From contig CAVQZA010000010.1 of assembly GCA_963718355.1 (NCBI GenBank), positions 186,001 to 250,000 on the forward strand: a DNA stretch of 64,000 nt, written 5' to 3'. The notes beneath the pieces were generated by a model. That model did not search any database. It was given only the letters and a program-made list of their open reading frames with translations, and was not told where the DNA came from. The stretch comes from CAVQZA01 sp963718355 (GTDB lineage Bacteria > Actinomycetota > Thermoleophilia > Gaiellales > Gaiellaceae). Made by a program: the position numbers and the translations under genes. This document shows, piece after piece, positions 17,401 to 29,400 of the stretch (its first letter is position 1; each line of letters begins with the position of its first letter).

Positions 17401-20400
17401 GTGCCGGTGATCGTCGCGGTGCCGACCGACGTCGCCGAGGTGAGCGTGGCGGTATAGGTGCCGTTGCCGTTGTCCGTGACGGCCGAGAGCGTGCCGGCGG
17501 TCGTCGAGAGCCCGACGATGTTGCCGCCGCTCGTGCGGTTGTTCCCGAAGATGTCCTTCAGCTGGACGGTGACCGTCGAGGTCGTGACGCCGTTCGCCGT
17601 GATCGAGCCGGGCGCTGCCGAGATCGTCGACGCGGACGCGTCGGCGGGGGCGGAGATGACGGTGAGCGTCGAGTTGGCGGTCTTGCCGGCGTAGGCGGCG
17701 GTGACCGTGTGTGCGCCGAGAGCGGTGGCGGAGCACGAGGCGCCGGTGCACGAGCCGTTCGGGGTGATCCCGAAGCTCGAGCCGGCGGTGACGTCGCCGA
17801 GCGAGTTGTTCGTCGCGTCGAACGCCTCGACGGTGTAGCTCTGGGAGGTGCCCGCGGCGACGGTCGCGCTCGTCGGCGTGATCGCGATGTGGTCGAGGCT
17901 GCCGATCGCGAAGGCGACGTTCGGCGTCTGCGTGAGCGTGACCGAGTCGGTGGTGTCGGTCGCCGTGTAGGTGACCGTCTGCGCGGTCGTGTTCGTGACG
18001 GTGAAGGTCACGACGCCGGCAGCGCTCGACGGGCCGCTCGCCGGGGAGATCACGGACGCGCCGGTCTGGGCGAGCGTGACGGTCTTGCCGGCGCGCGGGT
18101 TGCCGAATGCGTCGGTCAGGGTGACGGTGATCGTCGAGGCGGTCGAGCCGTCGGCCGGCACCGAGGACGGGCTGGAGACCGCGGTCGACACGGTGCCGCT
18201 GACGGCCGCCGCGTTGACGGTGATGCCGGCGCTTGTGCCGTTGGTCGAGCTCGTGACCGTGTCGGTCGCGGTCAGCGTCTGCGAGCCGGCCGTCCGCAGC
18301 GTCGACGAGAAGGTGTGGGCGCCGTTGTCGCCGGCGACGAAGGTGTAGTTCGTCGGCAGCGTCGCGGAGCCGTCGGTGGACGTGAAGTGGACGGTGCCGG
18401 TGTAGCCCGTGGCGACGTTGCCGAAGGCGTCCTTGGCGGTGACGGTGACCGAGGCCGAGCCGCCGGCGGTGACCGAGGCGGGGGTGCCGGTGAGCGAGAA
18501 GCTCGCGGCGCCGGCCGGGTTCACCGTGATCGACGGGCTGGTGCCGGTGATCGTCGCGGTGACCGTGTCGGTTGCCGTGACAGTGCGCGCGCCCGTGGTC
18601 TGCAGCGTCGCCGAGAAGGTGTGGGTGCCTGCGTCGCCGGCGACGAAGGTGTAGTTCGTCGGCAGCGTGGCTCCGGCGTCGGTGGAGGTGAAGTGGACGG
18701 TGCCGAGGTAGCCCGTGGCGACGTTGCCGAAGGCGTCCTTGGCCGTGACGGTGACGTTCGCCGAGTTGCCGGCGGTGACCGAGGCCGGGGTGCCGGTGAG
18801 CGTGAAGATCGTGGCGGCGGCGGGGTTGACGGTGATCGGGGCGCTCGTGCCGTTGATCGAACCGGTGCCCGTGTCCGTGGTGGTCAGGCTCTGCGAGCCG
18901 GCGGTCTTGAGCGTCGACGAGAACACGTGGACGCCGTTGTCGCCGGCGACGAACGCGTAGTCGCCCGGCAGCACGGCTGCGCCGTCGGTCGAGGTGAAGT
19001 GAACGGTGCCAGTGTAGCCGGTGGCGATGTTGCCGAACGCGTCCTTGGCGGTGACGGTGACCGAGGCCGAGCCGCCGGCGGTGACCGAGGCCGGGGTGCC
19101 CGTCAGCGCGAGCGTGGCGGCGGCGGCCGGATTGACGGTGATGCCGGCGCTCGTGCCGTTGATCGTGCCGGTGACCGTGTCGGTGGCGGTGAGGGTCTGC
19201 GAGCCGACGGTCTTCAGCGTGTAGGCGCTGCTGAAGATGTGGACGCCGTTGTCGCCCGCGACGAACGCGTAGTTGGCCGGCAGCGAGGCGGCGCCGTCGG
19301 TGGAGGTGAAGTGGACGGTGCCGAGGTAGCCGGTGGCGACGTTGCCGAAGGTGTCCTTGGCGGTGACGGTGACCGAGCCGGTGGTGCCGGCGGTGACCGA
19401 GGCGGGAGTCGCGGAGAGCACCAGGGTCGTCGCGGCCGCCGGGTTGACGGTGATCGTCGCGCTCGTGCCGTTGATCGTCCCGGTGACGGTGTCGGTCGCG
19501 GTGATCGTGCGCGAGCCGGCCGTGACGAGCGTGTAGGCGTTGGAGAACGTGTGGACGCCCGCGTCGCCCGCGACGAAGGCGTAGTTGCTCGGGAGGCCCG
19601 CGCCGGCGTCGGTGGAGGTGAAGTGGACGGTGCCGAGGTAGCCCGTTGCGACGTTGCCGAAGCTGTCCTTCGCGGTGACCGTGACGGAGGCGGCGGTGCC
19701 GGCAGTGACCGAGGCCGGAGTCGCCGAGAGGACGAGCGTCGAGGCGGCGGCCGGATTGACCGTGATCGGCGCGCTCGTGTCGGTGATCGTGGCGGTGACG
19801 GTGTCGGTGGCGGTGATCGTCCGCGAGCCGGCCGTCTTCAGCGTGGCCGAGAAGGTGTGGGCGCCGTTGTCGCCGCCGACGAAGGCGTAGTTGCCCGGCA
19901 GCACGGCCGCGCCGTCGGTGGAGGTGAAGTGGACGGTGCCGCTGTAGGCGGTGGCGACGTTCCCGAAGCCGTCCTTGGCGGTGACGGTGACCGAGGCCGA
20001 TCCGCCGGCGGTGACCGACGCCGGCGTGCCGGTGATCGCGAGCACCACGGCGGCCGCCGGGTTGACGGTGATCGTCGAGGTCGTGCCGTTGATCGAGCCC
20101 GTAACGGTGTCGGTCGCCGTGACCGTCTGCGAGCCGACGGTCTTCAGCGTGTAGGCGCTGCTGAAGGTGTGGATGCCGTTGTCGCCCGCGACGAACGCGT
20201 AGTTGGCGGGCAGGGTCGCGATGCCGTCGGTGGAGGTGAAGTGGACGGTGCCGGTGTAGGCAGGCGTCGTGTTCCCGAAGGCGTCCTTCGCCGTGACGGT
20301 GACGGAGGCGGCGGTGCCGGCGGTGACGGAGGCCGGGTTGCCCGAGAGCACCAGCGTCGAGGTCGCAGCCGGGCTCACCGAGATGGCGGCGGTCGTGCCG

Positions 20401-23400
20401 TTGATCGAGCCCGTGACGGTATCGGTCGCCGTGACGGTCTGCGAGCCGGCGGTCTTAAGGGTGGCCGAGAAGACGTGGACGCCCGCGTCGCCGCCGGTGA
20501 AGACGTAGTTGCCCGGGAGCGTCGCGGAGCCGTCGGTCGAGGTGAGGTGCACCGTGCCGACGTAGCCGGTCGCGACGTTGCCGAACGCGTCCCTGGCGGT
20601 CACGGTGACGCTGGTCGAGCCGCCCGCGGTGGCCGAGCCGGGCGCCGAGACCTGGAAGGAGACGGCGGCTGCCGCGTTGACGGTGATCGAGGCGCTCGTG
20701 CCGTTGATCGAGCCGGTGACGGTGTCGGTCGCGGTGAGCGTCTGGCCGCCGGCGGTCTTCAGCGTATAGGCGTTCGAGAAGGTGTGGATGCCCGCGTCGC
20801 CGCCGGTGAAGGTGTAGTCGCTCGGCAGCGAGGCGGCGCCGTCGGTCGACGTGAAGTGGACGGTGCCGGTGTAGCCCGTGGCGACGTTGCCGAGCGAGTC
20901 CTTGACGGTTGCCGTCACGCTCGCGGCCGTGCCGGCGGTGACCGAGGCCGGCGTGGCGGAGAGGATGATCGTCGAGGCGGCGGCCGGGGTGACGGTGATC
21001 GCGGCGCTCGTGCCGGTGATCGTGGCGGAGACCGTGTCGGTGGCCGTGACCGTGCGCGAGCCGGTGGTCACGAGGTTGTAGGCGTTGGTGAACGTGTGGA
21101 CGCCGTTGTCGCCGCCGACGAAGGTGTAGTTGCCCGGCAGCGTGGCGGCGCCGTCGGTGGAGGTGAAGTGGACGATGCCGGTGTAGCCGGTGGCGGTGTT
21201 GCCGAAGGCGTCCTTCGCCGTGACGGTCACGCTTGCGGCGCTACCGGCGGTGACCGAGGCGGGCGTCCCGGAAAGCGTCAGGGTCGCGGCGGCGGCCGGG
21301 TTGACGGTGATCGACGGGCTCGTGCCGTTGATCGAGCCGGTGACGGTGTCGGTCGCGGTCAGCGTCTGCGAGCCGACGGTCTTCAGCGTCGCTGCGAGGA
21401 CGTGCACGCCCGAGTCGCCGGCGACGAAGGTGTAGTTGACGGGCAGCGAGGCGGCGCCGTCGGTCGAGGTGACGTGGACGGTGCCGAGGTAGCCCGTGGC
21501 GACGTTGCCGAAGGCGTCCCTGGCGGTGATCGTGACCGAAGCGGAGTTGCCGGCGACGACCGAGGCGGGGGTGCCCGTGAGGCTCAGGGTCGCGGCGGCC
21601 GCCGGGTTGACGGTGATCGAGGCGCTCGTGCCGTTGATCGAGCCGGTGACGGTGTCGGTTGCGGTGAGCGTCTGGCCGCCGACGGTCTTGAGGGTGTAGG
21701 CGCTCGAGAAGGTGTGGATGCCCGCGTCGCCGCCGGTGAAGGTGTAGTTGGCGGGCAGCGAGGCGATGCCGTCGGTCGAGGTGAAGTGCGTCGTGCCGAC
21801 GTAACCCGTCGCGACGTTGCCGAACGCGTCCTTCGCGGTGACCGTCACGCTCGCCGAGGTGCCGGCGGTGACCGAGGCCGGGGTGCCGTTCACGACGAGG
21901 GTTGCGGCGCCGGCCGGGCTGACGGTGATCGCCGCGGTCGTGCCGGTGATCGTCGCCGTGACGGTGTCGGTCGCCGTGACCGTCTGCGAGCCGGCCGTCT
22001 TCAGCGTCACCGAGAGCACGTGCGCGCCGTTGTCGCCGGCGACGAACGTGTAGTTGGCGGGCAGCGTCGCGGCGCCGTCGGTCGAGGTGAGGTGGACGGT
22101 GCCGACGTAGCCGGTGGCGACGTTGCCGAAGGCGTCCCGCGCGGTGACCGTCACCGACGTCGAGCTGCCGGCGGTGGCCGAGGCGGCCGCGCTGACGTCG
22201 AACGTCGCGGCGGCTGCCGGGTTGACGATGATGCCTGCGCTGGTGCCGTTGATCGAGCCGGTGACGGTGTCGGTGGCGGTCAGCGTGCGCGAGCCCGCCG
22301 TCTTCAGGGTGTAGGCATTGGTGAAGGTGTGGACGCCCGCGTCGCCTGCGACGAACGCGTAGTTGGCGGGCAGCACGGCGGCGCCGTCGGTGGAGGTGAA
22401 GGCGACGGTGCCGAGGTAGCCCGTGGCGGTGTTGCCGAAGGCGTCCTTGGCGGTGACGGTGACCGAGCCGGTGGTGCCGGCGGTGACGGAGGCCGGGGTG
22501 GCGGAGAGGACGAGCGTCGAGGCGGCGGCCGGGTTGACGGTGATGCCGGCGCTGGTGCCGGTGATCGTTGCGGTGACGGTGTCGGTCGCGGTTAGGGTCT
22601 GGGAGCCGACCGTCTTGAGCGTGTAGAGGTTGGTGAAGGTGTGGACGCCCGAGTCGCCGGCGACGAAGGTGTAGTTGCCGGGCAGCACTGCGATGCCGTC
22701 GGTGCTCGTGAAGTGGACGATCCCGAGATAGCCGGTCGCGGTGTTCCCAAACGCATCCTTCGCCGTGACCGTGACCGAGCCCGTGGTGCCAGCAGTGACC
22801 GAAGCCGGAGTCCCGTTCACAGTCAGCGTCGCGGCCGCGGCCGGGTTCACCGTGATGCCGGCGCTGGTGCCGTTGATCGAGCCCGTGACCGTGTCCGTCG
22901 CGGTCAGCGTCTGCGAGCCGACGGTCTTCAGCGTGTAGAGGTTCGTGAAGGTGTGCACGCCCGCATCGCCCGCCACGAAGGTGTAGTTGCTCGGCAGCAC
23001 GCCCGCGCCGTCGGTCGAGGTGAAGTGCACCGTCCCGAGGTAGCCGGTCGCCGTGTTGCCGTTCGCGTCCTTCGCGGTCACCGTGACCGAGCCCGTGGTG
23101 CCGGCGGTGACCGAGGCCGGGGTGCCGTTGACCGTCAGCGTCGTGGCCGCGCCGGGAACCGAGGTGATGTTGCTCGAGGTGCCGCTGTGGGTCCCGTCGT
23201 TGCCGGTGACGGCGTAGACGGTGCCGGAGGTGGTCGAGGTGGTGAAGGTCGTCGTGGCGATGCCCGAGGCGTTCGTGACCGAGCTGGTCGGGGCGAACGA
23301 GCCGCCGGCCCCGGTCTTCGACCAGGTCACCGTGAGTCCGGCGGTCGTGACCGGGTTGTTGTTGGAGTCGGCGAGCTGAGCGGAGATCGTGACCGAGGCG

Positions 23401-26400
23401 CCGGCGACCGGGCTGTACGAGCTCGAGGTCACGAGGTACTGCGTCGGGCCCGCGGGCACCGTCGTGATGTTGCTCGTGGTGCCGTTGAACGTCCCGTCGT
23501 TGCCGGTGACGGTGTGGACGGTGCCGGCGGTGCTCGAGGTGGTCAAGCTGACCGTGGCGACGCCGGAGCCGTTCGTGGTCGACGTGCCGGACGCGAGGGA
23601 GCCGCCGGCGCCGGTCTTCGACCAGGTGACGGTGAGCCCGCTCGTCGAGACGGGGTTGTTGTTGACGTCGGCGAGCTGCGCCGTGATCGTCACCGCGGTG
23701 CCGGCGATCGGGCTGTACGAGCTCGACGTCACGAGGTACTTCGTCGCGGGGCCGGCGGTGAAGGTGACGGAGGCCGAGCTCGCGATCGCGGCGGCGTTGA
23801 GGGTGCCGGTGACCGTCGCGGTGCCGGCGGTGGTCGACGAGGTCAGCGTCGCGGAGTAGGTGCCGTTGCCGTTGTCGGTGACCGAGCCGAGCGAGCCGCT
23901 CGTGGTCGCGAGAGCGACGGTGCCGCCCGAGCCGCCGAGGTTGTTGCCGAGCGCGTCCTTGAGCTGGACGGTGATCGCCGAGGTCGAGCTGCCGTTCGCC
24001 GTGATCGAACCAGGCGAGGCGCTGATCGTCGAGGTCGCCGTGGAGGCGGCACCCGCGTTGACGGTGATCGCCGCGGTGGTGCCGGTGATCGTGCCGGTGA
24101 CGGTGTCGGTGGCGGTGACGGTGCGCGAGCCCGTCGTGTTGAGTGTGACCGAGAACGACTTGAGGCCTGAATCGCCGGCGACGAAGGTGTAGTTGCCCGG
24201 GAGCGTCCCGGCGCCGTCCGTGGAGGTGAAGTGGACGGTGCCGAGGTAGCCAGTGGCGGTGTTGCCGAACGCGTCCTTCGCCCGGACGGTGACGTTGAAC
24301 GAGGTGCCGGCGGTCTGCGTCGTTCCGGCCGGGGTGACCAGGAGCGTCGTCGCGGCAGCCGGGTTGACGGTGATCCCGGCCGTCGTGCCGTTGATCGAGC
24401 CGGTGACCGTGTCGGTCGCGGTGACGGTCTGCGAGCCGGCGGTCTTCAGCGTCACGGCCGAGGAGAAGGTGTGGGTGCCGGAGTCGCCGGCGACGAAGGT
24501 GTAGTTGCCCGGCAGCACGGCGGAGCCGTCGGTGGAGGTGAAGTGGACGGTGCCGACGTAGCCGGTGGCGGTGTTGCCGAAGGCGTCCTTTGCCGTGACG
24601 GTGACGCTCGTGGCGACGCCCGCGGTGATCGAGCCGGGGCCGCTCACGACGAAGGTGGTCGCCGGGCCGGGGGTGTACGTGACGGTGGCCGAGCTCGCGA
24701 TCGCCGCGGCGTTGAGCGTCCCCGTGACCGACGCGGTGCCCGCGGTCGTGGAGGAGGTCAGCGTGGCGGTGTAGGTGCCGTTGGCGTTGTCGGTGACCGA
24801 GCCGAGCGACCCGCTTGTGGTCGCGAGCGCGACGGTGCCGCCCGAGGTCGTCAGGTTGTTGCCGAGGACGTCCTTGAGCTGGACGGTGATCGTCGAGGTC
24901 GTGCTGCCGTTCGCCGTGATCGAGGTCGGGGCGGCGTTGATCGTCGAAGTCGCCGCGGAGGCTGCGCCGGCGTTGACGGTGATCGCGGCGGTGGTGCCGG
25001 TGATCGTGCCGGTGACGGTGTCGGTCGCCGTGACGGTGCGCGAGCCCGTGGTGTTGAGCGTGACCGAGAACGTCTTCGAGCCCGAGTCGCCGGCGACGAA
25101 CGCGTAGTTGCCGGGGAGCGTCGCGGCGCCGTCGGTCGAGGTGAAGTGCACCGTGCCGAGGTAGCCCGTGGCGGTGTTCCCGAACGCATCCTTCGCGGTG
25201 ACCGTGACGTTGAACGAGGTGCCGGCGGTCTGCGCCGTCCCCGCGCTGACCGTGAGGGTCGCGGCGGCGGCCGGGTTGACGGTGATGCCGGCGCTCGTGC
25301 CGGTGATCGTCGCGGTGACGGTGTCGGTCGCGGTGACCGTCTGGCTGCCGGCGGTCTTCAGCGTGTAGAGGTTGGTGAAGGTGTGGACGCCGGCGTCGCC
25401 TGCGACGAAGGTGTAGTTGCCCGGGAGCACGGCGGCGCCGTCGGTCGAGGTGAAGTGGGCGATGCCGAGGTAGCCGGTGGCGGTGTTGCCGAAGGCGTCC
25501 TTGGCGGTGACGGTGACCGAGCCGGTGGTGCCGGCGGTGACCGAGGCCGGGGTGGCGGAGAGCGTGAAGGTCGCCGCGGCCGCCGGGTTGACGGTGATGC
25601 CGGCGCTGGTGCCGTTGATCGAGCCGGTGACGGTGTCGGTCGCAGTCAGCGTCTGGGAGCCGACCGTCTTGAGGGCGTAGGCGTTGGTGAAGGTGTGGAC
25701 GCCTGCGTCACCCGCAACGAAGGTGTAGTTGACGGGCAGCACGGCGGCGCCGTCGGTCGAGGTGAAGTGGGCGATGCCGAGGTAGCCGGTGGCGGTGTTA
25801 CCGAAGGCGTCCTTCGCGGTGACGGTGACCGAGCCGGTGGTGCCCGCGGTGACCGAGGCGGGAGTCCCGTTCACGGTCAGCGTCGCTGCGGCGGCCGGGT
25901 TGACGGTGATCGCTGCGCTCGTGCCCGTGATCGTGGCGGTGACCGTGTCGGTGGAGGTGATCGTGCGCGAGCCGACCGTCTTCAGCGTGTAGAGGTTCGT
26001 GAAGGTGTGAACGCCCGCGTCGCCGCCGGTGAAGGTGTAGTTGCCCGGCAGCACGGCGGCGCCGTCCGTGGAGGTGAAGTGGGCGATGCCGAGGTAGCCC
26101 GTGGCCGTGTTGCCGAAGGCGTCCTTGGCGGTGACGGTGACCGAGCCCGTGGTGCCCGCGGTGACCGAGGCCGGAGTGCCCGAGAGCGTGAAGGTGGCGG
26201 CGGCGGCCGGGTTGACGGTGATGCCGGCGCTCGTGCCGGTGATCGTCGCGGTGACGGTGTCGGTCGCGGTGACCGTCTGGCTGCCGGCGGTCTTGAGCGT
26301 GTAGAGGTTGGTGAAGGTGTGGATGCCGTTGTCGCCTGCGACGAAGGTGTAGTTGGCGGGCAGCACGGCGGCGCCGTCGGTCGAGGTGAAGTGGGCGATG

Positions 26401-29400
26401 CCGAGGTAGCCGGTGGCGGTGTTGCCGAAGGCGTCCTTGGCGGTGACGGTGACCGAGCCGGTGGTGCCGGCGGTGACCGAGGCCGGGGTGGCGGAGAGCG
26501 TGAAGGTCGCAGCGGCTGCCGGGTTGACGGTGATGCCGGCGCTGGTGCCGTTGATCGAGCCGGTGACCGTGTCGGTCGCCGTCAGCGTCTGGGAGCCGAC
26601 GGTCTTCAGCGTGTAGAGGCCCGTGAAGGTGTGGACGCCTGCGTCACCCGCGACGAAGGTGTAGTTGACGGGCAGCGAGGCGGCGCCGTCGGTAGAGGTG
26701 AAGTGCACGGTGCCGAGGTAGCCCGTGGCGAGGTTGCCGAACGCGTCCTTCGCAGTGACCGTGACGTTGCCGGTGGTGCCGGCGGTGACGGAGGCGGGGG
26801 TGCCGTTCACGACGAGCGTCGAGGCGGCGGCCGGGTTGACGGTGATCGCCGCGCTGGTGCCGTTGATCGAGCCGGTGACGGTGTCGGTCGCGGTGAGCGT
26901 CTGCGAGCCGACCGTCTTCAGCGTGTACGCGTTGGTGAACGTGTGGACGCCGTTGTCGCCGGCCACGAAGGCGTAGTTGCCGGGCAGCACGGCCGCGCCG
27001 TCCGTCGAGGTGAAGTGGACGGTTCCGAGGTAGCCGGTCGCGACGTTGCCGAAGGCGTCCTTGGCGGTGACGGTGACCGAGCCGGTAGTGCCCGCGGTGA
27101 CCGAGGCGGGAGTGCCGTTCACGACGAGGGTCGAGGCGGCGGCCGGATTGACCGTGATGCCGGCGCTGGTGCCGTTGATCGAGCCGGTCACCGTGTCGGT
27201 CGCGGTGAGCGTGCGGGAGCCGACGGTCTTGAGCGTGTAGGCGTTGGTGAAGGTGTGCGCGCCCAGGTCACCGGCGACGAAGGTGTAGTTCGCGGGCAGC
27301 GAGGCGGCGCCGTCGGTGGAGGTGAAGGCGACGGTGCCGAGGTAGCCCGTGGCGATGTTGCCGAAGGTGTCCTTCGCGGTGACCGTCACGCTCGCGGTGG
27401 TGCCTGCCGTGACGGAGGCCGGGGTGCCGTTCACGGTCAGCGTCGTAGCGGCGGCGGGGTTGACGGTGATCGCCGCACTGGTGCCGGTGATCGTGGCGGT
27501 GACGGTGTCGGTTGCGGTGACGGTGCGCGAGCCCGCGGTCTTCAGCGTGTAGAGGTTCGTGAAGGTGTGGGCGCCCGAGTCGCCGGCGACGAAGGTGTAG
27601 TTGCTGGGCAGCACGGCCGCGCCGTCGGTCGAGGTGAAGGCGACGGTGCCGAGGTAGCCGGTGGCGGTGTTGCCGAACGCGTCCTTAGCGGTGACGGCGA
27701 CCGAGCCGGTGGAGCCCGCCGTGAGCGAAGCCGGGGTTCCGGAGAGCGTGAAGGTCGCGGCAGCGGCCGGGTTCACGGTGATCCCGGCGCTCGTGCCGGT
27801 GATCGTCGCGGTGACGGTGTCGGTCGCCGTGATCGTCCGCGAGCCGACGGTCTTCAGCGTGTAGGCGTTGGTGAACGTGTGAACGCCGGCGTCGCCCGCG
27901 ACAAACGTGTAGTTGGCGGGCAGCACGGCGGCTCCGTCGGTGGAGGTGAAGGCGACGGTGCCGAGGTAGCCGGTCGCGGTGTTCCCGAAGGCGTCCTTGG
28001 CGGTGACCGTCACGCTCGCCGTCGTGCCGGCGGTGACCGAGGCCGGGGTGCCGTTCACGGTCAGCGTCGAGGCCGGCGCGGGGTTGACGGTGATTGCTGC
28101 GCTGGTGCCGGTGATCGTGGCGGTGACGGTGTCGGTCGTCGTGACGGTGCGCGAGCCTGCGGTCTTCAGCGTGTAGAGGTTGGTGAAGGTGTGGGCGCCC
28201 GAGTCGCCTGCGACGAAGGTGTAGTTGCTCGGCAGCACGGCCGCGCCGTCCGTCGAGCTGAACGCGACGATGCCGAGGTAGCCCGTGGCGATGTTCCCGA
28301 ACGCGTCCTTGGCGGTGACGACGACCGAGCCCGTATTGCCCGCGGTGAGCGAGGCGGGAGTGCCGGAGAGGGTGAAGGTCGCGGCGGCGGCGGGGTTGAC
28401 GGTGATGCCGGCGCTGGTGCCGTTGATCGACCCGGTGACGGTGTCTGTGGCGGTCAGCGTGCGTGAGCCCGCCGTCTTCAGCGTGTAGGCGTTGGTGAAG
28501 GTGTGCACACCCGAGTCGCCTGCGACGAACGTGTAGTTGCTCGGGAGCACGGCGGCGCCGTCGGTGGAGGTGAAGGCGACGGTGCCGAGGTAGCCGGTGG
28601 CGGTGTTGCCGAAGGCGTCCTTGGCGGTGACGGTGACCGAGGCGGTGGTGCCGGCGGTGACCGAGGCCGGAGTGGCGGAGAGGACGAGCGTCGAGGCGGC
28701 GGCCGGGTTGACGGTAATCCCGGCGCTGGTACCGGTGATCGTCGCCGTGACGGTGTCGGTCGCAGTCAGCGTCTGGGAGCCGACCGTCTTGAGCGTGTAG
28801 AGGTTGGTGAAGGTGTGGACGCCCGAGTCACCCGCGACGAAGGTGTAGTTGCCGGGCAGCACGGCGATGCCGTCAGTCGAGGTGAAGTGGACGATCCCGA
28901 CATAGCCGGTCGCGGTGTTCCCGAACGCATCCTTCGCCGTGACCGTGACCGAACCCGTGGTGCCGGCCGTGACCGAGGCCGGAGTCCCGTTCACGGTGAA
29001 CGTCGCCGCAGCGGCGGGGTTGACGGTGATCGCCGCGCTGGTGCCCGTGATCGTCGCGGTCACCGTGTCGGTGCCGGTGATCGTGCGCGAGCCCGCCGTC
29101 TTCAGCGTGTACAGGTTCGTGAACACGTGTGAGCCCGCGTCGCCCGCGACGAACGTGTAGTTGCCCGGCAGCACGGCCGCGCCGTCGGTCGAGGTGAAGT
29201 GAACGATGCCGAGGTAGCCCGTCGCCGTGTTCCCGAACGCATCCTTCGCCGTCACCGTGACCGAGCCCGTGGTGCCGGCCGTGATCGAGGCGGGAGTGGC
29301 GGAGAGCGTGAGCGTCGCGGCGGCGGCAGGGTTGACGGTGATCGCCGCGCTGGTGCCGGTGATCGTGGCGGTGACGGTGTCGGTCGCCGTGACGGTGCGC